Source: an uncultured Oscillibacter sp. (GTDB lineage: Bacteria; Bacillota; Clostridia; Oscillospirales; Oscillospiraceae). From it: DNA of 64,000 nt. Shown in pieces: positions 1 to 7,807 of this stretch (position 1 is the stretch's first letter; each line of letters opens with the position of its first letter). The stretch spans positions 59,656 to 123,655 of the forward strand of contig CANAWG010000007.1 in the NCBI GenBank assembly GCA_947365245.1. Reading direction: 5' to 3'. The translations under genes were made by a program, and so were the position numbers. Under the pieces are notes generated by a model, which worked only from the letters and a program-made list of their open reading frames with translations, was not told the DNA's origin and did not search any database.

Positions 1-424
1 CCGTGCCCAGGACGGCGCCGTCCTCTTGGACATTCAGCACCAGCCAGGTGTCCAGGTTCCCGGCGGAGGCCTCCATCAGATCCCGCAGAGCCGCGATGGC
101 GCCATCGTCCCCGGCGGGGAGGTACTGGAACCGCACCGTCACGTCGCCGCCGCAGACCATGCCCAGGCTGGCGGCGTCCCCCTGGACGAAGCGGAAGCGC
201 CGCGATTCACAGCCGCCCCGCTCCAAAAGCTCCGCCGCCAGCCGCTGGGCCTCGTACTCCACATTGCCGCCGCCGATGGTCCCCAGGGCCCGTCCCCCGG
301 GGAACACCGCCATCAGCGCCCCGGACCCCCGGGGCGTGGAGCCGCTACTCTCCGTGACGGCCACCAGCTCCACCGGCCGGCCCGATTCCAGAGCGTGGAC
401 GATGCTCCGCACCCATTCCCGCAT
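1..424 (-). CDS. XdhC/CoxI family protein, N-terminal part (runs off left edge)
   Basis: Only the first 141 or so codons lie in the window. The reading frame starts at an ATG at 424 preceded by AGGAGGTGT. The translation carries the XdhC/CoxI N-terminal features: ESSGSTPRGSGALM near residues 19-32, GTIGGGNVE near 41-49 and a LGMVCGGDVTV stretch near 83. Members of this family help mature molybdenum hydroxylases such as xanthine dehydrogenase by supplying sulfurated molybdenum cofactor. The enzyme partner is not visible and would lie left of the window. The family call is fairly secure; the specific partner is unknown. Confidence 0.8.
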   Translation of the reverse strand, partial: MREWVRSIVHALESGRPVELVAVTESSGSTPRGSGALMAVFPGGRALGTIGGGNVEYEAQRLAAELLERGGCESRRFRFVQGDAASLGMVCGGDVTVRFQYLPAGDDGAIAALRDLMEASAGNLDTWLVLNVQEDGAVLGT

Positions 425-461
425 AAAGTACACCTCCTGTTGTTTTTCTCATGATACCACA

Positions 462-496
462 TTTTTCCCCCGGGGCAAACGGTCCCGGGGGAAAAA
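462..496. terminator. Perfect 13-bp GC/AT stem-loop in the leader of the xdhC-like gene
   Basis: Left arm TTTTTCCCCCGGG (462-474) and right arm CCCGGGGGAAAAA (484-496) enclose a 9-nt loop. The stem begins and ends with five A/T pairs, so it looks like an intrinsic terminator in both directions. It lies about 40 bp upstream of the minus-strand start codon at 424, so on that strand it would sit in the 5' leader, as an attenuator or as a terminator insulating the gene. Confidence 0.55.
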
Positions 497-561
497 TTTT
501 GCCAAGGGGCCGGCCTCCGTCGGACCCTTGGCGTTCTCCCGGTTCTGCTACAATTTCATCA

Positions 562-585
562 AAACTGTCAAAAATGTGACAGTTT
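562..585. promoter_or_regulatory. Perfect 9-bp inverted repeat, operator-like
   Basis: AAACTGTCA (562-570) and TGACAGTTT (577-585) form a perfect inverted repeat with a 6-nt centre. It lies in the divergent intergenic region between the xdhC-like gene and the gene starting at 716. It has no T-run, so a protein-binding site is more likely than a terminator. The binding protein is unknown. Confidence 0.4.
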
Positions 586-680
586 CGCCAAAATCGCACA
601 TTTTCCAATGGAATTTTCTCCTCTAGAATGTGAGACAAACCATTTTAAAAATGGAAAATCTTTACATTTCATTCACTTGC

Positions 681-694
681 GTTACAAGTGTAAC
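681..694. promoter_or_regulatory. Inverted repeat GTTACA-AG-TGTAAC, operator-like
   Basis: A perfect 6+2+6 inverted repeat lies 22 bp upstream of the ATG at 716. A related string, GTTACACTTG, recurs just past the end of the same gene at 2033-2042, and CACTTGCG occurs at both ends. This fits autoregulation by the encoded winged-helix protein, but that is inference. Confidence 0.35.
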
Positions 695-715
695 CGAACG
701 GGGAGGAGGACCGTC

Positions 716-1993
716 ATGGGAGCGTACACCGTCAACCGGCCGGAGGAGGCGGCCATGGGCCGCCTGCTGGAGCGGAACATGGACAACGCCGCCGGCGCCA
801 TTTTGCGCCTGGCGTGGCTCCAGGGGCTTTTGCGGGAGGAGATCACCGCGCTGACCTGGGACCGGGTCTCCTTTTTGGACCACAAAGTGCTTCTGCCGGG
901 GCGGGAGGCGCCCATGGAGGAGGAGATGGAGGAATACCTCAGGCGGATGTACGCCAGGTGGAGCCGGGTGTCGGAGTACGTGGTGTTCTCCCAGCGGTTC
1001 CGCAGGCCCATGCAGCCCCAGGCCATCTCCCGGGCGGCCCGGCGGGAGCTGGACAGCGAGGGCCAGACGGCGGTCCGCCTCATCGACCTGCGCCACGACT
1101 ACATCATCCGCCAGCTCCAGCGCCACGACGCGCCCTACGTGGCCCGGATCACCGGCATGGAGGTGCGGACGCTCCAGCTGCACTTCTCGGAGCACATAGA
1201 GGCGGACCGCCGGCCGACGCTTCGCCAGAGCCGGGAGGCGGCCCCCGTGGACGAGTTCCGGCTGTGGAAGATTCTGCAGGCGGAAAAGGACACCGCCGCG
1301 GGGCTGGCCCTGTGGCTCACCTGGCAGATGGGCCTCTCCGGCGGCGAGATCGTCTCCCTGACCTGGGACCGGGTGGACTTCGACCAGAATGTCCTGCGCC
1401 TGCCGGACCGGGCCGTCCCCCTTACCGGCACCGTGCGCCATGCGCTGCTGGAGCGGAGGGAGCGGGGCGGGGAGGACCCCCACGTCCTCCTGTCCGACAA
1501 CGCCGGGAGGCCGCTGGATCTCCCCCGCTTGTCCCGGCTGACGCGGACGGTTTTGATCCGGGGCGGCATGGACCGGATAACCCTGGGGGATCTCCACCGC
1601 GCCGCCGGCCGGGGCGGCATGGAGGCCCGATTGCTGGAGCTGATCCGCCAAAAGGGCGCCATCTCCCGGGGGGACGCCATGGAGGCCCTGGGCGTCACCG
1701 CCGCCGCGGCCTACGGCGTGCTGCGGCGCATGGCGGACGAGCAGAAGCTGGTGCGGGTGGGGGGCAAGTACTACCTCCCCGGCACGGTGGTGCCGCCGGC
1801 GGAGCAGCCCGCCGCCATCCGGGAATATCTGGAGCGGGTGGGCTTCGCCTACCGCCAGGACATCGCCGGGGTGCTGCACGTGGGAAACAAGCAGTGCGGC
1901 GTGATCCTGAAGCACCTGGTGGAGTCCGGGGAGCTGGTCCAGGTGCGGCAGAAGTACTATCTCAACACCCCCAGGGAGGCGGAGGCGCGCTGA
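716..1993 (+). CDS. Tandem degenerate tyrosine-recombinase-like domains with C-terminal winged helices
   Basis: The product has 425 residues. The ATG at 716 follows GGGGAGGAGG and is preferred over an in-frame ATG at 608 that has no ribosome-binding site. Residues about 10-165 and 178-295 each look like the catalytic fold of a phage-type integrase: both contain the strand-turn LTWDRV (46-51 and 215-220) after a helix resembling the usual box I region. The catalytic residues are missing. The box I arginine position reads GLLREEI in the first half and GLSGGEI in the second, the HxxR motif is reduced to IDLRH (123-127), and no tyrosine nucleophile is visible. Residues about 303-355 and 362-416 look like two winged-helix units, each ending in KYYL. 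A DNA-binding regulator evolved from a recombinase is my best reading; recombinase activity is unlikely. Confidence 0.6.
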   Translation: MGAYTVNRPEEAAMGRLLERNMDNAAGAILRLAWLQGLLREEITALTWDRVSFLDHKVLLPGREAPMEEEMEEYLRRMYARWSRVSEYVVFSQRFRRPMQPQAISRAARRELDSEGQTAVRLIDLRHDYIIRQLQRHDAPYVARITGMEVRTLQLHFSEHIEADRRPTLRQSREAAPVDEFRLWKILQAEKDTAAGLALWLTWQMGLSGGEIVSLTWDRVDFDQNVLRLPDRAVPLTGTVRHALLERRERGGEDPHVLLSDNAGRPLDLPRLSRLTRTVLIRGGMDRITLGDLHRAAGRGGMEARLLELIRQKGAISRGDAMEALGVTAAAAYGVLRRMADEQKLVRVGGKYYLPGTVVPPAEQPAAIREYLERVGFAYRQDIAGVLHVGNKQCGVILKHLVESGELVQVRQKYYLNTPREAEAR

Positions 1994-2408
1994 GCCTCCG
2001 CCTCCGGCTTTGTTACGGAAATATTTCCGTTGGTTACACTTGCGATTCAAACAAAAAACAGTAAGATTACGCATTTTTTCACCTTTTTAACAAAACCCCC
2101 GAAACCGTAGACAGACCAAATTTCGGCTGGTAAATTGAGGACTGCGAGGCGGATGCTGGATGTCTCCGCGCTCTTCCCGGCCTGGTGCCGGTCCTCTGTC
2201 TTCGCCTCCCCCGTCCCCACCGGGCCGCGGCCCGGTGAAGCGGGTGCGGGCCGGAGACGAAAAAGAAACCCGTCCAGTTGTGAAAAGCCGCCCGCGGTTT
2301 TTTACGACTCACAGGGTTTCTTCTGAGGAGCTAGCCCCGGCACGAAGCCCGGACGGTCGGCGGAGCAAACGGCGGACAACTCGCAAAATTTTAAAAGGAG
2401 GATACCCC
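1994..2408 (+). other. Intergenic region and probable structured 5' leader of the SLH gene
   Basis: No coding region is supported here. It contains a 16-bp perfect palindrome at 2015-2030 centred on GGAAATATTTCC, a 20-bp perfect palindrome CACCGGGCCGCGGCCCGGTG at 2218-2237, and a long-range pair AAGAAACCC (about 2260) with GGGTTTCTT (about 2317). The gene that follows has a strong ribosome-binding site (AAAAGGAGG). A long folded leader is typical of abundant surface-layer mRNAs, but I see no riboswitch consensus and no clear promoter. Confidence 0.4.
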
Positions 2409-5400
2409 ATGAAGAGATTTCTCTCTCTGGTCCTGTCGCTGGTCATGGTCATGAGCCTTGTGACCGTCAGCGCCGGGGCCAAGGACTTCGCGGACGACGA
2501 CGCCATCACCTATGGCGAAGCCGTTGCCGTGGTGTCCGAGGTGGGCATTGTCGACGGCTACGCCGACGGCGAGTTCAAGCCCACCAACACCCTGACCCGT
2601 CAGGCTGCCGCGAAGATCATCTGCAACCTGATCCTGGGCCCCACCACCGCCGCTGAGCTCCACGCGGACACCGCTCCCTATCCGGACGTGCCCACCACCA
2701 GCGAGTTCGCCGGCTACATCGCTTTCTGCCAGAGCCGCAAGATCATCAGCGGCTACGGCGACGGCACCTTCAAGCCCGGCAACACCCTGACGGGCTATGC
2801 GTTCATGAAGATGCTGCTGGGCGCCCTGGGCTATGACGCCACCCTGGAGGGCTACACCGGCGCCAACTGGTCCATCAACGTTGCCAAGCAGGCCCTGCAC
2901 ATCGGCCTGGACGACAACCTGGAGACCAAGGAGGGCGCGGTGTTCAACGGCCTGAAGGCCGTGACCCGTGAGGAGGCCTGCCTGTACGCTTTCAACACGC
3001 TGCAGGCCGACCTGGTGGAGTACAACCAGCGCGTTACCACCAACGTCAACGGCACCGAGATCACCCTGTCCTCCGGCGGCGCCGAGTCCCGCAAGTGGAC
3101 CTCTCAGCAGAGCCGGAACGACAACATCCTCCGCGACGACATCATCCAGTTCGCCGAGGAGTACTTCAACAAGCTGGTCCGCCGCGACGACTACACCATG
3201 TTCATGGAGCCCGCCAACCTGTGGCTGTATGACAAGGTGGAGATCGGCACCTTCGAGCGCCTGGATCTGCTGACCGAGACCTACACCACCGAGGTCACCG
3301 GCCGCGACATGTATGACCTGCTCAAGGCCGGCGTTATCGCCGACAACGACCTGGAGGTCTACATCGACGGCGTGGACGCCCTGGGCAGCGGCACCGTCAC
3401 CTTCGGCGGCGACACCTACGGCAAGTTCGACAAGGGCGACCTGGTCCGCTCCAACACCACCGCCCTGGGCAAGAGCTCCAGCGCCAACAGCTTCACCGGC
3501 GACGGCGTGCTGACCAAGGTCTATGTGGACACCGACCGCGACCTGATCACCGTGGCCTCCCGCCACACCTGGCTGGCCAAGGCCACCGCTGACTACAGCG
3601 AGAGCCGTGAGTACGCGCCTCTGAGCATGTACATCACTCCCACCAACAGCACCCGCACCTACAACGTCGACGTGGAGGATGTCCCCGCGGTCGCCGACGT
3701 GACCAAGGACACCTTCTATCAGGTGAACGTCTCCTGGAAGAACACCGGCGTCGCCGGCACCGGCGAGGTCGTCATCATCAAGGACGTTGAGATCCTGGAG
3801 GACAGCACCGTCACCAAGTTCTCCGCCGGCGCCAACGGCTCCGGCGCCGGCCAGGTCACCAAGCTGACCACCGGCGGCACCGAGTACAAGGCCAATGTCA
3901 AGGCCTTCTACGACAAGGACGTGCTGGACACCTACAACGAGACCCTGCTGACCAACAACACCTACAACGTGTTCCTGGATTCCAACGGCTACTTCATCGG
4001 CGTTGAGCTGTTCGAGGGCACCAAGAACTATGTCTTCGTTACCGGCTTCGACCGCAACAGCTCCAACCTGTCCGTGAAGACCGCCACTGCCTGCGGCATC
4101 TTCCTGGACGGCACCATGAAGAACTTCCAGGTCAACGTGACCGACACCGACAAGAACATCGGCAAGGCCACCGGCGGCAACGCCGCTGAGTTCATCAAGT
4201 GGTCTACCCCCGGGTACGAGCTCTCTACCTCCGCCTGGGGCAAGGCCGGCAAGTACGGCCGGGACGGCATCTATGACCTGAACCAGTGGTACACCTACAT
4301 TGAGGATGACAACGGCACCTACACTCTGAAGCCCTGCACCCGTATGACCGCCACCCGCTATCTGCCCCCCGTTGGTAAAGAGGTTGCTCCCTGGGGCACT
4401 GATAGCATCTCCGACACCATCCGCACCGACGCTCTGAGCGTTGTGGACAGCCTGACCTCCAAGGAGCGTGTCTACGGCGAGGACGAGACCATCTTCCTGA
4501 CCGTGGATCTGGACATCGTGGACACCACTGACGGCACCCAGAAGGCCATCACCGAGGTCACCGGCGTCTACACCGGCGTCCAGAACGTGGACATCGACGT
4601 GGATGTGGCCGATACCCTGGCCATTAAGGAGCGTCAGGTCTTCACCGTGTACGACAGCGATTACTATGTGATCGGCGCGGTCGTCATCGGCGAGGCCCGC
4701 GGCGCCACCGCCAACTACGCCTACATCACCTCCTATGCCAAGAGTGAGGAGCTGCGCGACGGCACCTATTACTGGGAGTTCGACGCCGTTGTGGGCGGCG
4801 AGCACCAGACCCTGACGGCCCGCAGCAAGTTCCACAGCACCATCGAGGCCCTGAATCCCGACACCGTGCAGGAGCTGCGCTTCGACGGCGACTATGTGGT
4901 TGCCATCAAGGACGTCGGCGTCACCAAGTTCTACACCAACTATACTCAGGAGATCAAGGACACTGAGGAGATCTACGCTATGCGCGACGAGCTCACCTCC
5001 AGTGTCGACGATGATCCCACTGAGCTGACCCTGCAGGGCCACACCCTGTACGTCACCAACGCCCGCAGAGATGTGGGCCTGGCTCTGGCCTCCGACGCCA
5101 AGGCCGTGACCATCCAGAAGGAGAACGGCTCCAACAAGAAGACCAACTTCGCCGACGTGGCCTCCGCCATCGACCACCTGGCCGATGAGGATCCCGCCGC
5201 CCCCGGCGTCCAGTACGACGGCAAGATCTACGCCGTGCTGAACAGCAACAAGACCGCCCAGTGGGTTGTCTTCGTCAACGATGTTGAGCTGATCACCGGC
5301 ACCGGCAGCCAGACCGGCGGCGGCAAGGACGATGGCAAGTACTACAAGGCCACCAGCTACATCTATGAGAACGGCTTCGCAACCCTGAGCGTGGACGTCA

Positions 5401-6623
5401 CCCGTCCCGCCTGGCTGGACGATGGCGCGGCTCTGGACTACACCTATGACATCTATGTCAACGATGCTCCCTATGGCTCCGTGAACACTGCTACCAGCGT
5501 GGACGTTCCCGTCAACGGGCTCACCGCTACGACCAACTGGGACAACAGCACCGGCAACATGTTCCTGTATCGTCCCATCAAGGCCGGCGACGTGATCACC
5601 GTGAAGAACTTCAAGTTCACTCTGGCCAACCATGTCTACTTTGTGGAGTATGTGGATCAGAACGGCGCCGTACTGTTCCGTGACAGCAACGTCGCTGCTG
5701 ACAAGATCGACACCAAGGATCTGACCGCGGCTACCTCTACCGTGACCAGTACCGCCGGCGGAACGACTGTGGCGTTCAACATCAGCAATACCAAGTATGT
5801 CAACGGCGACACAGCTGCCTACACCATCAGCAACTTGACCGGTGCCGATACGACGGGTACTGCGACTGTTGGTACTGCGACCTCGGATGCGTCTCAGCAG
5901 GCCAAGGCAAACCTGGAGGACTATGTCCGCGTCACCATCGACCTGAGGACCGTGACCGCGAATACCGACGTGGGTGTGATCGGCTTTGCCGCGACGAACC
6001 TGAACACCGTCACCGGTGCTCCCGCTGAGGCCGCTGGCCTGACCCTGGCTGTTGCCGGTAACCGGAGGACTCCCGCCGGTGGTACGGTTAAGGTCACTTA
6101 CACCGCCGCTGGCACGATTGCCGCCACCAATGGCTATGGCATCAAGGCCACGCTGAGCGACGGCACCGAGATCATCTGGAAGAATGACGGCGCCGTTCCC
6201 ACTGCGGTGAATAAGAACGTCGTCCTGACGAAGGATGAGACCATTACGATCGTGAGCGTGGAGAAGCTTGAGGCACCCAAGGTTGTCTCTGTGTCTCTCA
6301 ACGACGCGGATGCCAGCGGCACCCTCACCATTGGCGATATCATCACCGTGACATTCGACAAGGATGTGAAGGCTGCTACCTACACCATCACTCCCACCGG
6401 TGCTGTTAAGGCGGCTGGAAATGTCGTTGTTGCGGCTGGCAGTCTGAACGTTGGTACGATCACTTTGACTGCTGCTCCCACTGCGGCGACCGACAGCATC
6501 ACCTTTACGGGCCTGGAGGACGACGAGACCGGCGTGAAGACCGCTTCTGCTGGAGTGTGGACCATCGTGACGAGCGATGCTTCCGGCATGACTCCCACCA
6601 GCCTGCGGGCCACCTACGCCTGA
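2409..6623 (+). CDS. Large secreted S-layer homology (SLH) domain protein
   Basis: The product has 1404 residues. The ATG at 2409 follows AAAAGGAGGATACCCC. Residues 1-24 form a signal peptide (MKRF, hydrophobic stretch, SAGA cleavage region). Three SLH repeats follow, at about 27-76, 88-141 and 150-200, with the typical GYADGEFKPTNTLTR and GYGDGTFKPGNTLT signatures; such repeats bind pyruvylated cell-wall polymers. The rest is long, beta-rich, acidic and threonine-rich, ending in an Ig-like segment near residue 1300 (GTLTIGDIITVTFDKDV). Codon use is strongly biased toward C-ending codons over most of the gene, consistent with very high expression, but loosens from about position 5650. It is probably a surface-layer or major cell-wall protein. 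No enzymatic domain was recognised. Confidence 0.85.
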   Translation: MKRFLSLVLSLVMVMSLVTVSAGAKDFADDDAITYGEAVAVVSEVGIVDGYADGEFKPTNTLTRQAAAKIICNLILGPTTAAELHADTAPYPDVPTTSEFAGYIAFCQSRKIISGYGDGTFKPGNTLTGYAFMKMLLGALGYDATLEGYTGANWSINVAKQALHIGLDDNLETKEGAVFNGLKAVTREEACLYAFNTLQADLVEYNQRVTTNVNGTEITLSSGGAESRKWTSQQSRNDNILRDDIIQFAEEYFNKLVRRDDYTMFMEPANLWLYDKVEIGTFERLDLLTETYTTEVTGRDMYDLLKAGVIADNDLEVYIDGVDALGSGTVTFGGDTYGKFDKGDLVRSNTTALGKSSSANSFTGDGVLTKVYVDTDRDLITVASRHTWLAKATADYSESREYAPLSMYITPTNSTRTYNVDVEDVPAVADVTKDTFYQVNVSWKNTGVAGTGEVVIIKDVEILEDSTVTKFSAGANGSGAGQVTKLTTGGTEYKANVKAFYDKDVLDTYNETLLTNNTYNVFLDSNGYFIGVELFEGTKNYVFVTGFDRNSSNLSVKTATACGIFLDGTMKNFQVNVTDTDKNIGKATGGNAAEFIKWSTPGYELSTSAWGKAGKYGRDGIYDLNQWYTYIEDDNGTYTLKPCTRMTATRYLPPVGKEVAPWGTDSISDTIRTDALSVVDSLTSKERVYGEDETIFLTVDLDIVDTTDGTQKAITEVTGVYTGVQNVDIDVDVADTLAIKERQVFTVYDSDYYVIGAVVIGEARGATANYAYITSYAKSEELRDGTYYWEFDAVVGGEHQTLTARSKFHSTIEALNPDTVQELRFDGDYVVAIKDVGVTKFYTNYTQEIKDTEEIYAMRDELTSSVDDDPTELTLQGHTLYVTNARRDVGLALASDAKAVTIQKENGSNKKTNFADVASAIDHLADEDPAAPGVQYDGKIYAVLNSNKTAQWVVFVNDVELITGTGSQTGGGKDDGKYYKATSYIYENGFATLSVDVTRPAWLDDGAALDYTYDIYVNDAPYGSVNTATSVDVPVNGLTATTNWDNSTGNMFLYRPIKAGDVITVKNFKFTLANHVYFVEYVDQNGAVLFRDSNVAADKIDTKDLTAATSTVTSTAGGTTVAFNISNTKYVNGDTAAYTISNLTGADTTGTATVGTATSDASQQAKANLEDYVRVTIDLRTVTANTDVGVIGFAATNLNTVTGAPAEAAGLTLAVAGNRRTPAGGTVKVTYTAAGTIAATNGYGIKATLSDGTEIIWKNDGAVPTAVNKNVVLTKDETITIVSVEKLEAPKVVSVSLNDADASGTLTIGDIITVTFDKDVKAATYTITPTGAVKAAGNVVVAAGSLNVGTITLTAAPTAATDSITFTGLEDDETGVKTASAGVWTIVTSDASGMTPTSLRATYA

Positions 6624-6660
6624 TTTCCTGATAGCGTTCTGACGCTGTAAAATTCAGAAA

Positions 6661-6690
6661 AACCCCCGGGCTTCAGCCCGGGGGTTTTCC
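6661..6690 (+). terminator. Intrinsic terminator after the SLH gene
   Basis: AACCCCCGGGC, loop TTCA, GCCCGGGGGTT, then a short T-run. The stem is perfect over 11 bp and starts 38 bp after the stop codon. Confidence 0.85.
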
Positions 6691-6698
6691 CTGTTTTT

Positions 6699-7145
6699 TC
6701 AGGCGGTCAAAACGGCGAAGACGTGGTAGGTGGTGTTGGCGCGGTTGCAGTTGGGGCTGTTCCAGGTGACGGTCCCCCCGCTCATGTTGATGAGGATCCC
6801 GCCGACGGAGGCGGCATTGTAGTTGACATACTGCGCCAGGCCCGCCGCCGGCAGGGCGAACAGCATGTCCTTGTCATAGCTGGAGACCATCAAAAACAGC
6901 GCCTGCCGGGGCAGCGTCAGCGTCTTGCTGCCGTACTCCGCGCCGCTTCCCGTGTAGGTGGCGGAGTAGAAGCGGCTGTTGAGGCGGTTTGTGGCCGCCG
7001 TCAGGGCCTGCGCCGTGCCGCTGCCGGAGGCCGCCAGCGCCGCCAGCGCCGCCTCCACCTTGGCGTTGTCGCCGTTGAAGTCCTCCATCATGATCCGGTC
7101 GCTCTTCTCCCACTGGGAGAGCTGGTAGTTTGCGGTGTGTTCCAT
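6699..7145 (-). CDS. Phage-tail/appendage-like protein of unknown function
   Basis: The product has 148 residues, starting at an ATG that follows AGGAGA. The N-terminus (ANYQLSQWEKSDRIMMEDFN) resembles the leader of small tail-fibre or baseplate-associated proteins of Firmicutes prophages, where a W-x(3)-D-x(3)-M-x-D-F-N pattern precedes a short helix. The middle (residues about 38-52) is alanine- and threonine-rich. The C-terminal half is beta-rich and lacks cysteines. No other phage gene is adjacent, so this is either a stand-alone domesticated gene or a relic. Function cannot be assigned from the sequence. Confidence 0.55.
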   Translation of the reverse strand: MEHTANYQLSQWEKSDRIMMEDFNGDNAKVEAALAALAASGSGTAQALTAATNRLNSRFYSATYTGSGAEYGSKTLTLPRQALFLMVSSYDKDMLFALPAAGLAQYVNYNAASVGGILINMSGGTVTWNSPNCNRANTTYHVFAVLTA

Positions 7146-7254
7146 GTTCGTTTCTCCTTTCGTGTCTTTCTAATGGCGCCCGCCCCCGCCCCCCGGTTGC
7201 ACGCCCCCGTGCGCCGGGAGGAGAAAAAGAACGCCCCGGACCGAAGTCCAGGGG

Positions 7255-7283
7255 TTGACATCCCAAAGGGGTGCGGTTATAAT
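7255..7283 (+). promoter_or_regulatory. Consensus sigma-A promoter for small RNA 1
   Basis: TTGACA (7255-7260), 17-bp spacer, TATAAT (7278-7283). This is a perfect match to the vegetative promoter consensus and has no protein-coding gene downstream on this strand. Confidence 0.85.
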
Positions 7284-7289
7284 AGGAAC

Positions 7290-7381
7290 TGGAAAAGGCG
7301 CCGCGGCAAGCGGTCAGCCCGAGCAGGAAGCTAAAGTTTCATAAGAAACCGTCACTTTGCCGAGTGGCGGTTTCTGCTTTT
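7290..7381 (+). ncRNA. Candidate antisense small RNA, copy 1
   Basis: A transcript from the consensus promoter would run about 92 nt and stop at the hairpin 7345-7374 (GAAACCGTCACT paired with AGTGGCGGTTTC, 11 of 12) followed by TGCTTTT. Its body carries GGCGCCGCGGCAAGCGGT, which recurs in copy 2 at 7582-7673. Its 3' end is complementary to the 3' end of the small peptide gene on the opposite strand (7352-7429). This convergent 3' overlap is the layout of type I antitoxin RNAs such as those paired with txpA or bsrG in Bacillus, but the sequence is not one I recognise. Confidence 0.6.
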
Positions 7382-7429
7382 CACGATGATCGTAACGGTG
7401 AACCGTCCGATATGTAGCGTGATCCGCAT
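7352..7429 (-). CDS. 25-residue toxin-like peptide, copy 1
   Basis: ATG at 7429 follows AAAGGGGGTGACGC. The peptide is basic and beta-prone, with ITL, FTVTIIV and a C-terminal VKSRNRH. The ribosome-binding site lies in a small hairpin (ACCCC-GAAA-GGGGGT), so translation may be self-limited. A 27-residue homologue sits 290 bp away with the same VKSRNRH end. The gene is read against the small RNA described at 7290-7381. A type I toxin is inferred from architecture; the peptide lacks the long hydrophobic helix of most known ones. Confidence 0.55.
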   Translation of the reverse strand: MRITLHIGRFTVTIIVKSRNRHSAK

Positions 7430-7508
7430 GGCGTCACCCCCTTTCGGGGTCATGTGACTAACCGCCCGCCGTTGCGCGGCGCCCTGCCTCCGTTCCGGAG
7501 GCGCTTTC

Positions 7509-7537
7509 AGTGTAACACAGGATTTCGAAAAAGGCAA
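7509..7537 (-). promoter_or_regulatory. Promoter for peptide gene copy 1
   Basis: On the minus strand TTGCCT (7537-7532), 17-bp spacer, TACACT (7514-7509). It would give a leader of about 72 nt beginning with the hairpin GCCTCCG-GAA-CGGAGGC. The same TTGCCT -35 is used by copy 2. Confidence 0.6.
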
Positions 7538-7546
7538 GTCCGGGGC

Positions 7547-7575
7547 TTGACAGCTGGGCGGTGTGCGCTTATAAT
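7547..7575 (+). promoter_or_regulatory. Consensus sigma-A promoter for small RNA 2
   Basis: TTGACA (7547-7552), 17-bp spacer, TATAAT (7570-7575). It is back to back with the minus-strand promoter of peptide copy 1, with the -35 boxes 9 bp apart. Confidence 0.85.
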
Positions 7576-7581
7576 GAAAAA

Positions 7582-7673
7582 GGAAAGGGCGCCGCGGCAA
7601 GCGGTTAGCCTATGTTAGGTTTGGGCTTCTAATGAGAAACCGTCACCGGCCAGGGTGACGGTTTCTGCTTTTT
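7582..7673 (+). ncRNA. Candidate antisense small RNA, copy 2
   Basis: Same organisation as copy 1: a conserved GGCGCCGCGGCAAGCGGT block, a variable middle, then a perfect 12-bp terminator stem (7636-7647 with 7654-7665) and TGCTTTTT. The terminator overlaps the last codons of the opposing peptide gene at 7643-7726. Confidence 0.6.
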
Positions 7674-7726
7674 ACCTTGATCGTCACAGTCCAGAAAAGG
7701 ACGTGGAAAGTCAATGTAATCGGCAC
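7643..7726 (-). CDS. 27-residue toxin-like peptide, copy 2
   Basis: GTG start at 7726 with GGGGGGTGACGC upstream. The peptide reads ITLTFHV then WTVTIKV then KSRNRH. It shares ITL, TVTI and VKSRNRH with copy 1 but differs elsewhere, so the C-terminus is under constraint, although the same DNA also encodes the RNA terminator. The GTG start and the overlap make coding status slightly less certain than for copy 1. Confidence 0.5.
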   Translation of the reverse strand: MPITLTFHVLFWTVTIKVKSRNRHPGR

Positions 7727-7807
7727 AGCGCGTCACCCCCCTTCGTCAGGGAGTAGCCAACCGCCGCCTTTGATGCGGCGCCCTGCCCCCATCCCGGGGG
7801 CAGCACC

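Noticed and set aside
26..454. 142-codon plus-strand frame at the left edge
   Set aside because: Antisense shadow of the xdhC-like gene, which has the proper family motifs and ribosome-binding site.
608..715. N-terminal extension of the pseudo-recombinase gene
   Set aside because: No ribosome-binding site at 608, and the extension would cover the operator-like repeat; the start at 716 has GGAGGAGG.
2040..2400. Riboswitch upstream of the SLH gene
   Set aside because: No match to c-di-GMP, SAM, TPP or other consensus landmarks that I can recall; only generic hairpins.
2391..5633. 1080-codon open frame antisense to the SLH gene
   Set aside because: It is a by-product of the C-ending codon bias of the SLH gene; its translation is low-complexity G/V/H/D-rich and has no ribosome-binding site.
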